Below are positions 27,910 through 38,270 of a stretch of 64,000 nucleotides of DNA, piece after piece. Under the pieces are notes generated by a model. The model was not told the DNA's origin, did not search any database, and saw only the letters and a program-made list of their open reading frames with translations. The first letter of the stretch is position 1. Every line of letters starts with the position of its first letter. The position numbers and the translations under genes were made by a program. Source of the DNA: Chloroflexota bacterium. Its GTDB lineage: Bacteria > Chloroflexota > Anaerolineae > Anaerolineales > Anaerolineaceae. The stretch spans positions 1-64,000 of the forward strand of contig WOUT01000012.1 of assembly GCA_009773005.1 (NCBI GenBank), in the 5' to 3' direction.

Positions 27910-29331
27910 ATGTCCAAAACAATCACACATTACGTCTGCCAGCAATGCGGAAAGACCTCCCCGCGCGCCTTAGGGAAGTGCCCGCACTGCGGCGGATGGG
28001 ATACGATGGTCGAGGAAGTCATCGTTGAAGCGACCGCCTCTGCCAAACCGCGTGGGCGTGGTCTGAACGCTCGTTCACAGCCGCGCCGCATGAGCGAAAT
28101 CGAAGGGGACGCCGAATTGCGCATCCCGCTGCCAATCGGCGAGTTCGCGCGCGTGCTTGGCGGCGGCGTGGTGCCTGGTTCCATCGTGCTGGTGGGGGGA
28201 GACCCGGGCATCGGCAAATCCACTCTGTTGCTGCAAATGGCGCTGGAGATGGCCGATCATAAAAACAAAAGAGCACCACTCAAAGTGTTGTATGTATCAG
28301 GGGAAGAATCCGAGCGGCAGATCAAAATGCGCGCGCTGCGGCTCACCCGGCTAGTGGAAGAGTCAACGCCGCATGAATTCAGCCAGGATTTGCTGCTGCT
28401 GACCGAAACCAACCTTGATATTATTCTTGAGCAAGTGCAGTTGCTCAAACCTGACCTGTTGATTATTGACTCAATCCAGACTGTCTACCTGCCGGATCTC
28501 AATTCCACAGCCGGATCAGTCAGCCAGGTGAGAGAGTGCGCCAATCGTCTGCGGGAACTTGCCAAGACCAGCGGCATGGCGGTTTTTCTCGTGGGACACG
28601 TCACCAAGGAAGGTGTCATCGCCGGTCCGCGCGTGCTGGAGCACATAGTCGATACCGTGCTCTATCTGGAAGGCGACCGGTTTCAATCTTATCGTCTGCT
28701 GCGCTCGGTGAAGAACCGTTTTGGCGCCACCGCTGAAGTTGGAGTATTTGAAATGCAAGAACGAGGCATGGTGGAAGTCACCAACCCCTCTGAGGCGTTT
28801 CTGGCGGAGCGCATGGTCAATGCGCCCGGCTCTGCAATCGCCGTCACCATGGAGGGAACGCGCCCGCTATTGGTGGAAATGCAGGGGCTTACCAGCCCTA
28901 GCAATTTGGGCAATCCGCGCCGTACCCCCAACGGGGTGGACTTTAACCGCCTGCTGCTCATCACCGCGGTTCTCACGCGGCGGTTGGGCATCCGCCTGGC
29001 GGAGCAGGACGTGTTTGTCAACGTCATCGGCGGGCTGCAGGTCGGTGAACCCGCGGCTGATCTGGCGATTGCTACAGCGATTGCCTCCTCGATGAAGGAT
29101 ATTCCTGTCAAAGCGGATACCGTTTTGATCGGTGAGGTAGGACTTTCGGGTGAACTGCGCTGGGTGGGGCAGATGAATGCCCGCCTGCGCGAAGCCCAGA
29201 AACTGGGGTTCAAGACTGCCATCATCCCGCGCCGCCTGCGTCAGGGCGAAATGCTGCCGGAAGGCATTGAACTCAAAGAAGCGCGCTCCTTGCGTGAAGC
29301 CCTGGTTTGGGCTTTGTTGGCTGAAAAATAA
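27910..29331 (+). CDS. radA: DNA repair protein RadA
   Basis: 473 aa; N-terminal zinc finger CQQCGKTSPRALGKCPHCGGWDTMVEE, GGDPGIGKSTLLLQ, KNRFGATAEVGVFEM. Confidence 0.97.
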   Translation: MSKTITHYVCQQCGKTSPRALGKCPHCGGWDTMVEEVIVEATASAKPRGRGLNARSQPRRMSEIEGDAELRIPLPIGEFARVLGGGVVPGSIVLVGGDPGIGKSTLLLQMALEMADHKNKRAPLKVLYVSGEESERQIKMRALRLTRLVEESTPHEFSQDLLLLTETNLDIILEQVQLLKPDLLIIDSIQTVYLPDLNSTAGSVSQVRECANRLRELAKTSGMAVFLVGHVTKEGVIAGPRVLEHIVDTVLYLEGDRFQSYRLLRSVKNRFGATAEVGVFEMQERGMVEVTNPSEAFLAERMVNAPGSAIAVTMEGTRPLLVEMQGLTSPSNLGNPRRTPNGVDFNRLLLITAVLTRRLGIRLAEQDVFVNVIGGLQVGEPAADLAIATAIASSMKDIPVKADTVLIGEVGLSGELRWVGQMNARLREAQKLGFKTAIIPRRLRQGEMLPEGIELKEARSLREALVWALLAEK

Positions 29332-29348
29332 GAGTTCTGGAGGAAAAT

Positions 29349-29882
29349 ATGCAGCGATCACCACTCAATTGGAGACTGGTATCCCTTGTCCGGCGCAACC
29401 ACGGCCTGGAGCACGCTACCTTGAATTTGCTTGCAAAGAAAATTCCCGGCGCTTCCTTCGCGGGACACTCCGACCAAAAAGGTTTCTGGGTGATCGGAAA
29501 TGTTTCCACGGACATGCTGCTTGAAACCGCCCAGACCGCGCTAAAGCGCATGAAAGAAGGTGAGCGCTTACTCGCCATTCATGCCAACTGCGGCACGAAT
29601 TTTGTTACGGCAGGCCTGCTTGCCGGCACTTTCGCTTGGCTGGCAACCCTCGGCACTGCGAATAATTTCAAGAAAAAACTCGACCGCTGGCCGCTGCTCG
29701 TCATGATCATCACTGGCACGTTGATCGCCGCGCAGCCTTTGGGGCTGAAGGTGCAGGAAAAGGTCAGCACATCGGGTGAACCCGGTCGACTGCTAATCAA
29801 GCAGATCGTGCGCTATGAACGTAACGGACCGGCTCTGCATCGCATCCTCACTGGCGACGCTTCCCTGCCGGCGGAGGAATAA
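29349..29882 (+). CDS. DUF6391-like membrane protein
   Basis: 177 aa; LVRRNHGLEHATLNLLAKKIPGASFAGHSDQKGFWVIGNVS. Confidence 0.75.
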   Translation: MQRSPLNWRLVSLVRRNHGLEHATLNLLAKKIPGASFAGHSDQKGFWVIGNVSTDMLLETAQTALKRMKEGERLLAIHANCGTNFVTAGLLAGTFAWLATLGTANNFKKKLDRWPLLVMIITGTLIAAQPLGLKVQEKVSTSGEPGRLLIKQIVRYERNGPALHRILTGDASLPAEE

Positions 29883-29884
29883 CA

Positions 29885-30895
29885 TTGGCGGTAATTAATT
29901 TTCACCTCCTGCGCGGAGATGACGCTTATTCCACAGCTCAGACGGTAAAGAAACTCACCCAATCTCTTGACGCCGATTTTGATGCAGCCATGAACTCCTC
30001 GCGCCTGGACGGTAAGACGGTCTCTTTTGAAGACCTGCAGATGGCAGTTACGACCCTGCCATTCTTCGGGTTAAACCGATTGGTGGTCGTGGACTCCGCG
30101 CTGGCCAAGATCGATAAATCCAAACAAGAAAAGTTCCTCAAACTGCTGGACTCCGCGCCAGAATCCACTCATTTGATCTTGCTGGTGGAAGACCACCGCA
30201 AATGGCGGCGTGACGCCAACGGTTCGTGGATGCAGACTTGGGAGACACTCTCCCCTTCGCATTGGCTGGTCAAATGGATCGAGGCTCACGAGAACGCGGA
30301 GATCATCGATCTGTCACTGCCCGAAGAGAAGAACATGGACGCCTGGGTTAACGCTGAAGCCAAACGGCAGGGTGGCGCATTTGACCCTGAAGCGGCGCGC
30401 GAATTGGCGCAGCACACCGGCAATGACACCGGCATTGCCAGCCAGGAGATTGCCAAACTGCTGACGTATGTCGATTTCAAACGCCCGGTAAACCAGACGG
30501 ACGTGCTCGAATGTGTGTCTGTCGAAGGCTCCGCGGATGTATTTGTCATGCTCGACGAACTGGTGGACGGTAAAACCAAACAGGCTCAATCGCTGATGCG
30601 TCGGCTGCTGGAGGAAACCCCGCCTGAGGCAGTGCTGGGGGCGGTCATTCACCGGTTTAGGCAGCTCATTCAGGTGCGCGAGGCGCTGGACGCACGCGAA
30701 GACCTTAAGATGCTGGTTGACCGCAAGGTGATCTTCAGCAACCAGATCGCCAAGTACACTTCCGCTGCGCGAAGATTTTCCATGCCGCAGTTGGAGGGCA
30801 TCTTTAAGCGTTTGCTGGAGATGGATGTGCAAGCCAAGACCTCGCAGGTGGAGCTTGAAACCAACCTGGAGATGCTGGTGTTGGAGTTGGGGTAA
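29885..30895 (+). CDS. holA: DNA polymerase III subunit delta
   Basis: 336 aa; HLLRGDDAYSTAQTVKKL, TTLPFFGLNRLVVVDSA, HRFRQLIQVREAL. Confidence 0.93.
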   Translation: MAVINFHLLRGDDAYSTAQTVKKLTQSLDADFDAAMNSSRLDGKTVSFEDLQMAVTTLPFFGLNRLVVVDSALAKIDKSKQEKFLKLLDSAPESTHLILLVEDHRKWRRDANGSWMQTWETLSPSHWLVKWIEAHENAEIIDLSLPEEKNMDAWVNAEAKRQGGAFDPEAARELAQHTGNDTGIASQEIAKLLTYVDFKRPVNQTDVLECVSVEGSADVFVMLDELVDGKTKQAQSLMRRLLEETPPEAVLGAVIHRFRQLIQVREALDAREDLKMLVDRKVIFSNQIAKYTSAARRFSMPQLEGIFKRLLEMDVQAKTSQVELETNLEMLVLELG

Positions 30896-30966
30896 TTAGT
30901 TCTAGAAATAAATATTTCGATTGAGAGGATAGTAAAAGGTTCAAGAAGAGTCTGAAAAGGTTTTGT

Positions 30967-31980
30967 CTAATCAAACTTCAATATATTTTCGCGCAATTCG
31001 CCCCACTTGAGCGCGTCGGCGATCCCCTGCTCAATCGGTAATTCAGCCTGCCAGCCCAGTAGTCTTTTGGCGGTGTCGGCGTTGGTATAGGAGCCAGCCA
31101 CGTCCCCGGGGCGAGGGCCGGTTTCTTTTTTGTTAACCGTTTGCCCGTAAACCTTTTCAAAGGCGGTCACCAGTTCGCGCACGGTCACGCCACGGCCGGT
31201 GCCCAGATTGATCACCAGGTAATTGCCATTGGGGCTGCCTGCACGTTCGAAAGCGGCATCGAATTGGGTCACAGCGTTGACGTGCGCGCGCGCCAGATCC
31301 CACACATGGATGTAATCACGGATACCTGTGCCGTCGCGGGTGGGGAAGTGCGTGCCCGTGATCTCAAAGACCGGCAGCTTGCCTTGCGCGGTTTCAACCA
31401 ACTTGCCGAGCACGTGGGTGGGGTTCTTCACATGAATACCGCTGCGCATCTTTGGATCTGCGCCGATGGGGTTGAAGTAGCGCAGGGCGATGCCTTTCAT
31501 CTTGTAAGCCGCGCAAAAATCTTTGAGCACCATCTCCATCATCAATTTGGTACGCGCGTAAGGGCTGCTGGCTTTCAGCGGAGCTTCTTCGGTGACCATG
31601 AATCCTGGTACGATATCATAGAGCGAAGCCGAGGAACTGAACACCACTCGCCCGTAGCCGAGGCGCTGCAAGGTATAAAAGAATTCTATAGATTTCGAGA
31701 CATTATGTTTGAAGTATTCGTAAGGTTCGGTCACCGACTCGGGTACGACAATCAGCGCCGCACAGTGCACCGTTGCCTGGATGTCAGGGTGTTCGTTGAA
31801 TATCTTTTCCACCACCTTTTCGTCTGCGATATCGGCTTTGTAAAAGATGCGCCCCTTGGTGAATTCCTCCCGCCCGGTGACCAGTGAGTCCAGAATAACA
31901 GGTGTATGCCCCGCGTCTTCAAGCGCGGAACAGATCGTGCTGCCAATGTAACCGGCTCCGCCGGTGATCAGATATTTCAT
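30967..31980 (-). CDS. galE: UDP-glucose 4-epimerase
   Basis: MKYLITGGAGYIGSTICSALEDAGHTPVILDSL; YARTKLMMEM; RDYIHVWDLARAH. ATG at 31980. Confidence 0.95.
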   Translation of the reverse strand: MKYLITGGAGYIGSTICSALEDAGHTPVILDSLVTGREEFTKGRIFYKADIADEKVVEKIFNEHPDIQATVHCAALIVVPESVTEPYEYFKHNVSKSIEFFYTLQRLGYGRVVFSSSASLYDIVPGFMVTEEAPLKASSPYARTKLMMEMVLKDFCAAYKMKGIALRYFNPIGADPKMRSGIHVKNPTHVLGKLVETAQGKLPVFEITGTHFPTRDGTGIRDYIHVWDLARAHVNAVTQFDAAFERAGSPNGNYLVINLGTGRGVTVRELVTAFEKVYGQTVNKKETGPRPGDVAGSYTNADTAKRLLGWQAELPIEQGIADALKWGELRENILKFD

Positions 31981-32117
31981 AGCGCTCCTCATTTGCTCAA
32001 CCGGATTTGCGCCCGGTCTGTCATGTGGTTTATTTCCCTCTGAAATCTGCAAGCCAAGGCAAGTATACCGAAGAAGAGCACAAATTGAACAGGGTTTAAT
32101 TATTTCTCGAAACAAAT

Positions 32118-32145
32118 AACTGCCACTTTAATTTTGAGGGCAGTT
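32118..32145 (-). terminator. Terminator-like hairpin downstream of DUF3592 gene
   Basis: AACTGCC-N14-GGCAGTT. Confidence 0.5.
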
Positions 32146-32164
32146 AGGTCATTGTCAGGGGTTT

Positions 32165-32629
32165 TTAGCTCTTGAATATTGAGAATAAAGCCACAACGAT
32201 CCCGATGAGAATGAAGAATACACCGGGTACGCGTGAGAGCATCCCCGCTGTGGATTTCGGCGCGAGCACGGCCTCTAAAGGATTATCTGGATTGTAATAT
32301 ACCGGCATTTGTGAATCAACGGCAAATTTATCCCGGATGTTGCACGCGGTGATGAAATCAAAATTTGGTCTACCAAAAATGATCCTTTCACCTTTAAACG
32401 TTTTTCCGTCCACGTTGTATTCATAAACCACCAACGGAACGAACGAGGTCTCCACTTTTCCGGTGGCGCTGCGGTTGGTGTCTTCCTCCACGCTGGATTC
32501 CAGCACTTTTCCCGGAGTAGAGGGCCAATGGGCAGCGGACTTGGCTTTACGGCGTATTGTCATTGCTTTATTCAAGAGCACAAAACCGATTCCGTTAAAA
32601 ACAACCCAAACAATGATCTCGATAGCCAT
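32165..32629 (-). CDS. DUF3592-domain membrane protein
   Basis: 154 aa; two TM and VYEYNVDGKTFKGERIIFG...VYYNPDNPLEAVL. Confidence 0.88.
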   Translation of the reverse strand: MAIEIIVWVVFNGIGFVLLNKAMTIRRKAKSAAHWPSTPGKVLESSVEEDTNRSATGKVETSFVPLVVYEYNVDGKTFKGERIIFGRPNFDFITACNIRDKFAVDSQMPVYYNPDNPLEAVLAPKSTAGMLSRVPGVFFILIGIVVALFSIFKS

Positions 32630-32673
32630 GCAGCTCTCCTGAAAAATGAGGTAGTCTAGAGTTTACCGGAGAT

Positions 32674-33093
32674 TCATCCATTTTTCAATATCAAGCGATA
32701 AATTACGCGGACAATGAAGAAGATCAACGCTGCCCAAACCAGCAGAATGAGGACACCGGCGGTCCAGTTGATTGGTTTTTGTGACTCAACGTTGGCTTTG
32801 GCGCGGGCATCTGCCATCACCACGGCGGGGATCCATTTGACCGCCAGCGCAATCCCGGCAGGGATGAGGATGAGGTCATCCAGATAACCAAGAACGGGAA
32901 TGAAATCGGGAATAAGATCAATAGGGCTGAAAGCGTATGCAACAACTAAAACAGCCAGCGTTTTGGCGTACCAGGGGGTGCGAGGGTCGCGGGAGGCGAA
33001 CCACACCGCCAGCGAATCGCGTTTGAGCGCGTGAGCGCGTAGCTTTAATGATTTAAAAAAGCGCATAATAAGAGTATACCGAGGAATGGACAT
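32674..33093 (-). CDS. YkvA/DUF1232-family protein
   Basis: TPWYAKTLAVLVVAYAFSPIDLIPDFIPVLGYLDDLILIPAGIALAVK. Confidence 0.94.
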   Translation of the reverse strand: MSIPRYTLIMRFFKSLKLRAHALKRDSLAVWFASRDPRTPWYAKTLAVLVVAYAFSPIDLIPDFIPVLGYLDDLILIPAGIALAVKWIPAVVMADARAKANVESQKPINWTAGVLILLVWAALIFFIVRVIYRLILKNG

Positions 33094-33170
33094 TTATCCC
33101 GGTTAGAAACCCAAAAAAATTACAGTTTCGAACCCACCGATTTGAACCTGTAGTCAGTCTTTTCTACCAA

Positions 33171-35168
33171 TTATTTATCGGTGCAATAGGATTCTCCAGA
33201 GGGGTATTTTTCGACATTGCAATACACCGGACAATTAGAAGCTGAATAACTCACACAAGGAACAGGAGTTGGAGTGAGCGTAGCTGTTGGGATGTTTACG
33301 TACAAAATATTCAACACCAAAGTATCACCGCTCGGACGCCCGGTGGATGCGCTGACCCAACATTTGACATTCTCGTTCAAGGCAATATAGAACCAATTGC
33401 TATCCGAATTGCGTGCCTCTAATGGGTACTGAATTCCAATTTCTGCAATGCCCGTCAAACCTGAATAGATTGAGTACCCTCTTCGGCAATTTGCTCTTTT
33501 GTCAGGCGTGAAATGTAAGCGTGTGCGGACCGGGGATGGAGTTTCGGTGACGATTGGTTCAATGATGATGGGTTGAAACACCTGGTATTCGGCTTCAAAA
33601 GCGCCGATATCAATTTTGGCGATCCCATCACCGTCGCCATCCAGCGGACTTGGAAATTGACGCTGGTCGGTAAACAGTCCCTGTATTGGCGTACCTGCGT
33701 CGCGTGCCGGGGAACCAGGCAGCAAGGCGTGAGTTTCGGTTGACCCGCCGTTATCTCCCAAATCCCGGATCATTGAGTCAGCCACGATAAACCCAGGGCA
33801 GGTGTCGTCACTCGAAAGACTGGAAAATATCTCCGCAGCAGCAGTAAAATCGCAGTTGTCGTCAGTGTTATATGAGAATAACACATTGGTTAATTTGAGC
33901 GACCCGAAGTGATAAAACAAACCGCCGCCGGTGTTATTAGCTATGGTCAGATTAGTGCCTTCAAAGTAGCCCGGTTGATAACCACCCCCTTCAGCTTTAC
34001 CGTTCCAAATTCCTCCGCCAACAGCGGCACTGTTATTGCTAATGCTCGAATTGATCGCAAAAAACCCATAAATATTCTTATTCGCAAGAAAAGTGCTGTT
34101 TAAGATCCCTCCGCCGGAATTGGAGGCAATATTTTCGGAGATTGTGCTGCTGATGAGGGAGAGATTTGTTTGATTGGAGATGCCTGCTCTCGACACGGCG
34201 GTGTTTCCGGAGAACGTCGACTCAAATACATTAAGACCCGGAACGGTTGAAGAATGAAGCAGGTTTTCAACGTTCTCTACTCCTCCACCTACCTGGGCTG
34301 CGTTTTTCAAGATTTTACTTTGCCCAATCGTGGCGTCATACTCGTTGTAGACTCCCCCACCACCCGCCTCGGCTGTATTGGATTCAATCGTGGATTTAAT
34401 CACATTGAGGGTTGCCTCATTATATATTCCAGCCCCATAGTAGGAACTGTTAGCAAAGATGTGCGACCCCGTAATATCAAGAATGAAGGATGCCGGAAAA
34501 TAACCGTGGTTTTCATCACCGGTGCCAAAGAAGATCCCGCCGCCTTTACCTTCAACTTCGCCGCCTACGCCTGTGTGGTTGTCATGTATGGAAACATTAT
34601 TCAAAATCAATCGAGCGGTATTGATGCTGTAAATCCCTCCGCCTGCCGAATGACCAACATTATTACGAATTTCGACATTAGTCAAAACGACATAAAAACC
34701 GCGTTCCGCGAAAAAACCGCCGCCTTTTCCTATAGCGCCGCCAGTAAGAGTTACGTTTTTCAAATCGAGGTTAAACCCATTCGGTCTGCCTAAACCATCC
34801 AGGGTCAACGGTCTTTTTATCAATTGAGCGTCAATAATCGTATTCGACATTGATTCACCGTATATCTTTAATTCTTTAGTGAGGGTCAACTGTTCAAAGT
34901 ATTTGCCATCAGCGATATGGATGGTATCACCATCTTTAGCGCGCTCAATCGCCGTTGTGATTTTTCGACATGGATTTTTCTGAGTATGGCAAGGGTTCTT
35001 GTCGTCACCCGTGGTACTCACATACCATTGTGTTTTGTCTGCATTCGATTCCGCGGTAAAATCATCGAGCAACTCATCGCAGCTGGTCGTTTGCAGTACA
35101 AGCAATGCCATTACCACCCAGAGTGAAAAATGCCTAATACCAAAAAACAAAAAACCCCATATTTTCAT
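33171..35168 (-). CDS. Secreted right-handed beta-helix protein with C-terminal SH3-like region
   Basis: 665 aa; CRKITTAIERAKDGDTIHIADGKYFEQLTL; repeated NNTGGG/ISNNSAAVGGGIWN; IDIGAFEAEY; C-terminal GIQYPLEARNSDSNWFYIALNENVKCWVSA. Confidence 0.9.
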   Translation of the reverse strand: MKIWGFLFFGIRHFSLWVVMALLVLQTTSCDELLDDFTAESNADKTQWYVSTTGDDKNPCHTQKNPCRKITTAIERAKDGDTIHIADGKYFEQLTLTKELKIYGESMSNTIIDAQLIKRPLTLDGLGRPNGFNLDLKNVTLTGGAIGKGGGFFAERGFYVVLTNVEIRNNVGHSAGGGIYSINTARLILNNVSIHDNHTGVGGEVEGKGGGIFFGTGDENHGYFPASFILDITGSHIFANSSYYGAGIYNEATLNVIKSTIESNTAEAGGGGVYNEYDATIGQSKILKNAAQVGGGVENVENLLHSSTVPGLNVFESTFSGNTAVSRAGISNQTNLSLISSTISENIASNSGGGILNSTFLANKNIYGFFAINSSISNNSAAVGGGIWNGKAEGGGYQPGYFEGTNLTIANNTGGGLFYHFGSLKLTNVLFSYNTDDNCDFTAAAEIFSSLSSDDTCPGFIVADSMIRDLGDNGGSTETHALLPGSPARDAGTPIQGLFTDQRQFPSPLDGDGDGIAKIDIGAFEAEYQVFQPIIIEPIVTETPSPVRTRLHFTPDKRANCRRGYSIYSGLTGIAEIGIQYPLEARNSDSNWFYIALNENVKCWVSASTGRPSGDTLVLNILYVNIPTATLTPTPVPCVSYSASNCPVYCNVEKYPSGESYCTDK

Positions 35169-35306
35169 GATTTTCTCCTTGAGAAATACCCCTCAACAAT
35201 GGAACAGCAAAGAAAAAAGGGCTTTAGATTAACTCAGTATAGAACTATCCTGTTGACTATGCAATTATGAAATTTCGGATGAAATTCACCGTTAGTTATC
35301 TTCTTA

Positions 35307-37616
35307 TCAACGGCTTGCTTGCACCCAATACTCCACCCCGTCAGAGGTTAGAGATACTCTTGTTGACTCATCTACACCAATTGAATTAACAAAAGGAGAA
35401 AGGGTTGGACTATTCCACAGAATAACGGCGGGGTTGAGCTGCAGCCAGACGCGCGGCGGGATGTAGCTGATATCATCAGGGGTGAGAACCAGGGCAGTCA
35501 AAGTTTGCATTGATTCTGGCGCAGACTCTTTGATCAGGGCATAATCCACCCCGTTGGGAATCAATAGTTTAATGTTTTTGTGTTCCAGTAGTAATGCTGT
35601 CCCGTTGGCGTTCTCGGCAACAAGCGTCAGGGTAACCCCTGGGCCAATCTCGACCGTTTCTCCGGAGGTCAATTTATCGAGAGCGATATTTTCTGGAAGT
35701 ATGACCGGGAACTTAGTGTTTGTCGCCCGGTAAATAGCAGGAGCCAGAAGCACTTCATTGACTGGCAACCTTGCAGATAATTGCGATAACTCGTCTGCAC
35801 TGGAGCGGTCGGTCAGGAGGACGGAGTCAAGGCGGTAATCCCACGGAGTGAGATCCCGGCTGAGGGCAGCTGATAACTCATTCACGCTGCCGCGCGGATC
35901 GAACACGACGGTTTTTCCGCCCGGGGTTTGGAGAAACAACGTGGCATCCTCTCCAGTACGCAGCAAGGTTACGTGCAGATTCCCGTCAGGACGGTGTAAG
36001 TAGATTGACCAGACTGTTACAGAGCCACAAAGCAGCAACACGCAGAGCCAGACCAATCTGCTTGAGCCTAATAATTTCTTGAAATAATTGTGAAAGATAA
36101 ACAATAACAAAAACAAAATAAACCCAATCAATATCCAAATTGAGAACGAAGGATGGATGGTCAATACGCCTCCTTTTATTTTTGCCAGTAATTGCACGAC
36201 CCGGTTGGTGTACGCCAAAAGAGGCCAAACAAACACACCGAGCGCCTCGCCCGCCATTGGCAGGATCATCCCTGCGATTGTAGTGATGCCGCCTAAAACA
36301 AGTACTGCGGGCTGCGCCGGGATCACCAGCGGATTTGCGATGAGGGAGCTGATCGAGAGACGACCAAATTGGAGCACAATCACTGGCAGGGTGGCGATTT
36401 GTGCCGCGAAGGTAAAGAGAAGATATTCACTTAATGGTGAGGATATTTTGACTGCAGTCTCCTCTGGCAGGTGTTTGGCAAGGCGATCTTGCGCCCAGGT
36501 TTGTAATGGCTGGGCAAAGACAACCAAACCAAAAGTTGCCATGAAGGAGAGTTGAAAACTAACATCCCACAAGAGCAGAGGATTGAACAGGCACATCACT
36601 GCTGCGGTGAAGCCCAATGCGTTCAAGCCAGATTGTTTCCGACCGATCAGATGCCCCCCAAAGGCTATCACAGCCATTACCGCTGCCCTAATCACTGAGG
36701 CAGAGCCATCCACGAAGATTGTGTAAATAAAGATTGCGATGGCTGCGAGCAAAACAGCCCAATAACGGTTGAATACCCGGGTGAACATCCAAAGAAAGAG
36801 ACTTGCGAGAACAGCCATATTGAACCCGGAGATCGCGATAATATGTGAAGTGCCTGTGTCGCGATATGCCTGGGCGAGACTTTTTGGCAAATCATTGTCC
36901 ATCCCAAGCAGTATTCCAGCCAGCAACCCGGATTCTGGCTGCGGAAAAATGGAGAATATCGTTTTCCAGGCGGATTCGCGGAGGTTGATCAAGGTTCGGC
37001 GAAACTGGCTTCCCATACCGCTGCCCACTTGTCGAAGATGCTGAGGATAATAGATCACGGTATGGATGTTTTGACGGGCTAAATACTCTTTATAAGAAAA
37101 ATCCTGATTCTCTGAGGGCGTTGACAGTTTCGCAGTGAACTGTAACAGGTCGCCGTATTCCCATTTGGCTCCGGAGTACATTCGTACCTGCGCAACCCCG
37201 TTTACTTTATTAATCGCGTTTATCCAATCAGGGGTGAATTGGTCATTGATCTCAACTGCGGTCATTTGGTATACAACAAAAGTTTCTCGCCTGTCAGGCG
37301 GAGCGGACACCCAGGCGGTGATGGTGTATTCCCCTTTATTGTTGTACCACGCTAGATCATCGCCATTCCACACCGGAATGTTTATTTCAAGGCGTAGCGC
37401 TCCTAGTGCCAGAAAAAGGAGTAACATTCCAGGCGGAACAGGTGTTTTATTTCGTAAGGATATCCATATCTTGGGTTTCTTCTGCGAAAAGTGGTCAAGC
37501 AGGCTAAAACCTAGAAAAAGGACAGCAAGGATTTGCCATGCCCACGATGGCAAAGAAGCGTATCTTCCCAAAAGTATGCCTGCTATGAAAGCTGCTGAAA
37601 CCCAGAGAAGCGGCAA
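35307..37616 (-). CDS. comEC: ComEC/Rec2-family competence protein
   Basis: 769 aa; LLAGILLGMDNDLPKSLAQAYRDTGTSHIIAISGFNMAVLA; DUF4131 N-terminus; metallo-beta-lactamase-like C-terminus. Confidence 0.95.
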   Translation of the reverse strand: MPLLWVSAAFIAGILLGRYASLPSWAWQILAVLFLGFSLLDHFSQKKPKIWISLRNKTPVPPGMLLLFLALGALRLEINIPVWNGDDLAWYNNKGEYTITAWVSAPPDRRETFVVYQMTAVEINDQFTPDWINAINKVNGVAQVRMYSGAKWEYGDLLQFTAKLSTPSENQDFSYKEYLARQNIHTVIYYPQHLRQVGSGMGSQFRRTLINLRESAWKTIFSIFPQPESGLLAGILLGMDNDLPKSLAQAYRDTGTSHIIAISGFNMAVLASLFLWMFTRVFNRYWAVLLAAIAIFIYTIFVDGSASVIRAAVMAVIAFGGHLIGRKQSGLNALGFTAAVMCLFNPLLLWDVSFQLSFMATFGLVVFAQPLQTWAQDRLAKHLPEETAVKISSPLSEYLLFTFAAQIATLPVIVLQFGRLSISSLIANPLVIPAQPAVLVLGGITTIAGMILPMAGEALGVFVWPLLAYTNRVVQLLAKIKGGVLTIHPSFSIWILIGFILFLLLFIFHNYFKKLLGSSRLVWLCVLLLCGSVTVWSIYLHRPDGNLHVTLLRTGEDATLFLQTPGGKTVVFDPRGSVNELSAALSRDLTPWDYRLDSVLLTDRSSADELSQLSARLPVNEVLLAPAIYRATNTKFPVILPENIALDKLTSGETVEIGPGVTLTLVAENANGTALLLEHKNIKLLIPNGVDYALIKESAPESMQTLTALVLTPDDISYIPPRVWLQLNPAVILWNSPTLSPFVNSIGVDESTRVSLTSDGVEYWVQASR

Positions 37617-37633
37617 TGGTCACCTGATGATTA

Positions 37634-38236
37634 TTACTTTAGTTTGATGGGAATGATCCAGGGGGTATTCTTTTGATACTCAAGATATTCCTGCCCGAAC
37701 TCAATCACCAGCCTGCGTTCTTCATACAACGAGCCAATCAGAGTGTAAATCGTCACTCCAATTACAAAAGCAAACATGTTCCAACTTATCACCGGGAAGA
37801 GCCACAAGATGACAAAGGTAAAGAAATAGATCGGGTGGCGCATCCAGGCATAAAAGCCAGTGGTCTTTAATTTTGATTTTTGGGGTACTGGGTTAGATCT
37901 GAAAAGAACATCAAGACCCACAAAGGAAAGCACCCCTGTTCCTGCCAGACTGAGAAGCAAGCAAATACCCGCTGCAAGCTGTACGAGAAGCGTCAGGTAT
38001 ACCCAGGGTACCGGGATTGTGTAAAGGCGCGCGTCTGGCAGTAGAAAGATCAGGGCAGTATATAAGGGTGTTGAAAGGCAAGCTACAACCACATAAAAGA
38101 ACCGGTAATACTTTCGTCCATTTTCGCCAAACCAACGGACAGCTAATTTTTTCGCGGTCAAGGATGCCAATATGGAATGAAGCAACCCATAGATCGCGCC
38201 CGCGCCCAGAATCCACCAGAAGCCAGTCAAGTTCAT
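37634..38236 (-). CDS. Integral-membrane methyltransferase/NnrU-like protein
   Basis: 200 aa; TTGFYAWMRHPIYFFTFVILWLFPVISWN...LIGSLYEERRLVIEFGQEYLEYQKNTP (ICMT-like motif). Confidence 0.88.
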   Translation of the reverse strand: MNLTGFWWILGAGAIYGLLHSILASLTAKKLAVRWFGENGRKYYRFFYVVVACLSTPLYTALIFLLPDARLYTIPVPWVYLTLLVQLAAGICLLLSLAGTGVLSFVGLDVLFRSNPVPQKSKLKTTGFYAWMRHPIYFFTFVILWLFPVISWNMFAFVIGVTIYTLIGSLYEERRLVIEFGQEYLEYQKNTPWIIPIKLK

Positions 38237-38270
38237 CCACTCACCTTATAACCTTTCGCTTAATTCAAAA

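Noticed and set aside
31141-31887. 248-aa plus-strand ORF
   Set aside because: Entirely antisense to galE; composition typical of a shadow ORF.
33120-33160. TTTCGAACCCACCGATTTGAACC, reminiscent of a tRNA T arm
   Set aside because: No acceptor, D or anticodon arm could be paired around it.
34000-35000. Repeated GCCGCCGCC/CCTCCGCC-like stretches resembling a DNA repeat array
   Set aside because: Explained by degenerate protein-level GGG repeats of the beta-helix protein; not a CRISPR or VNTR array.
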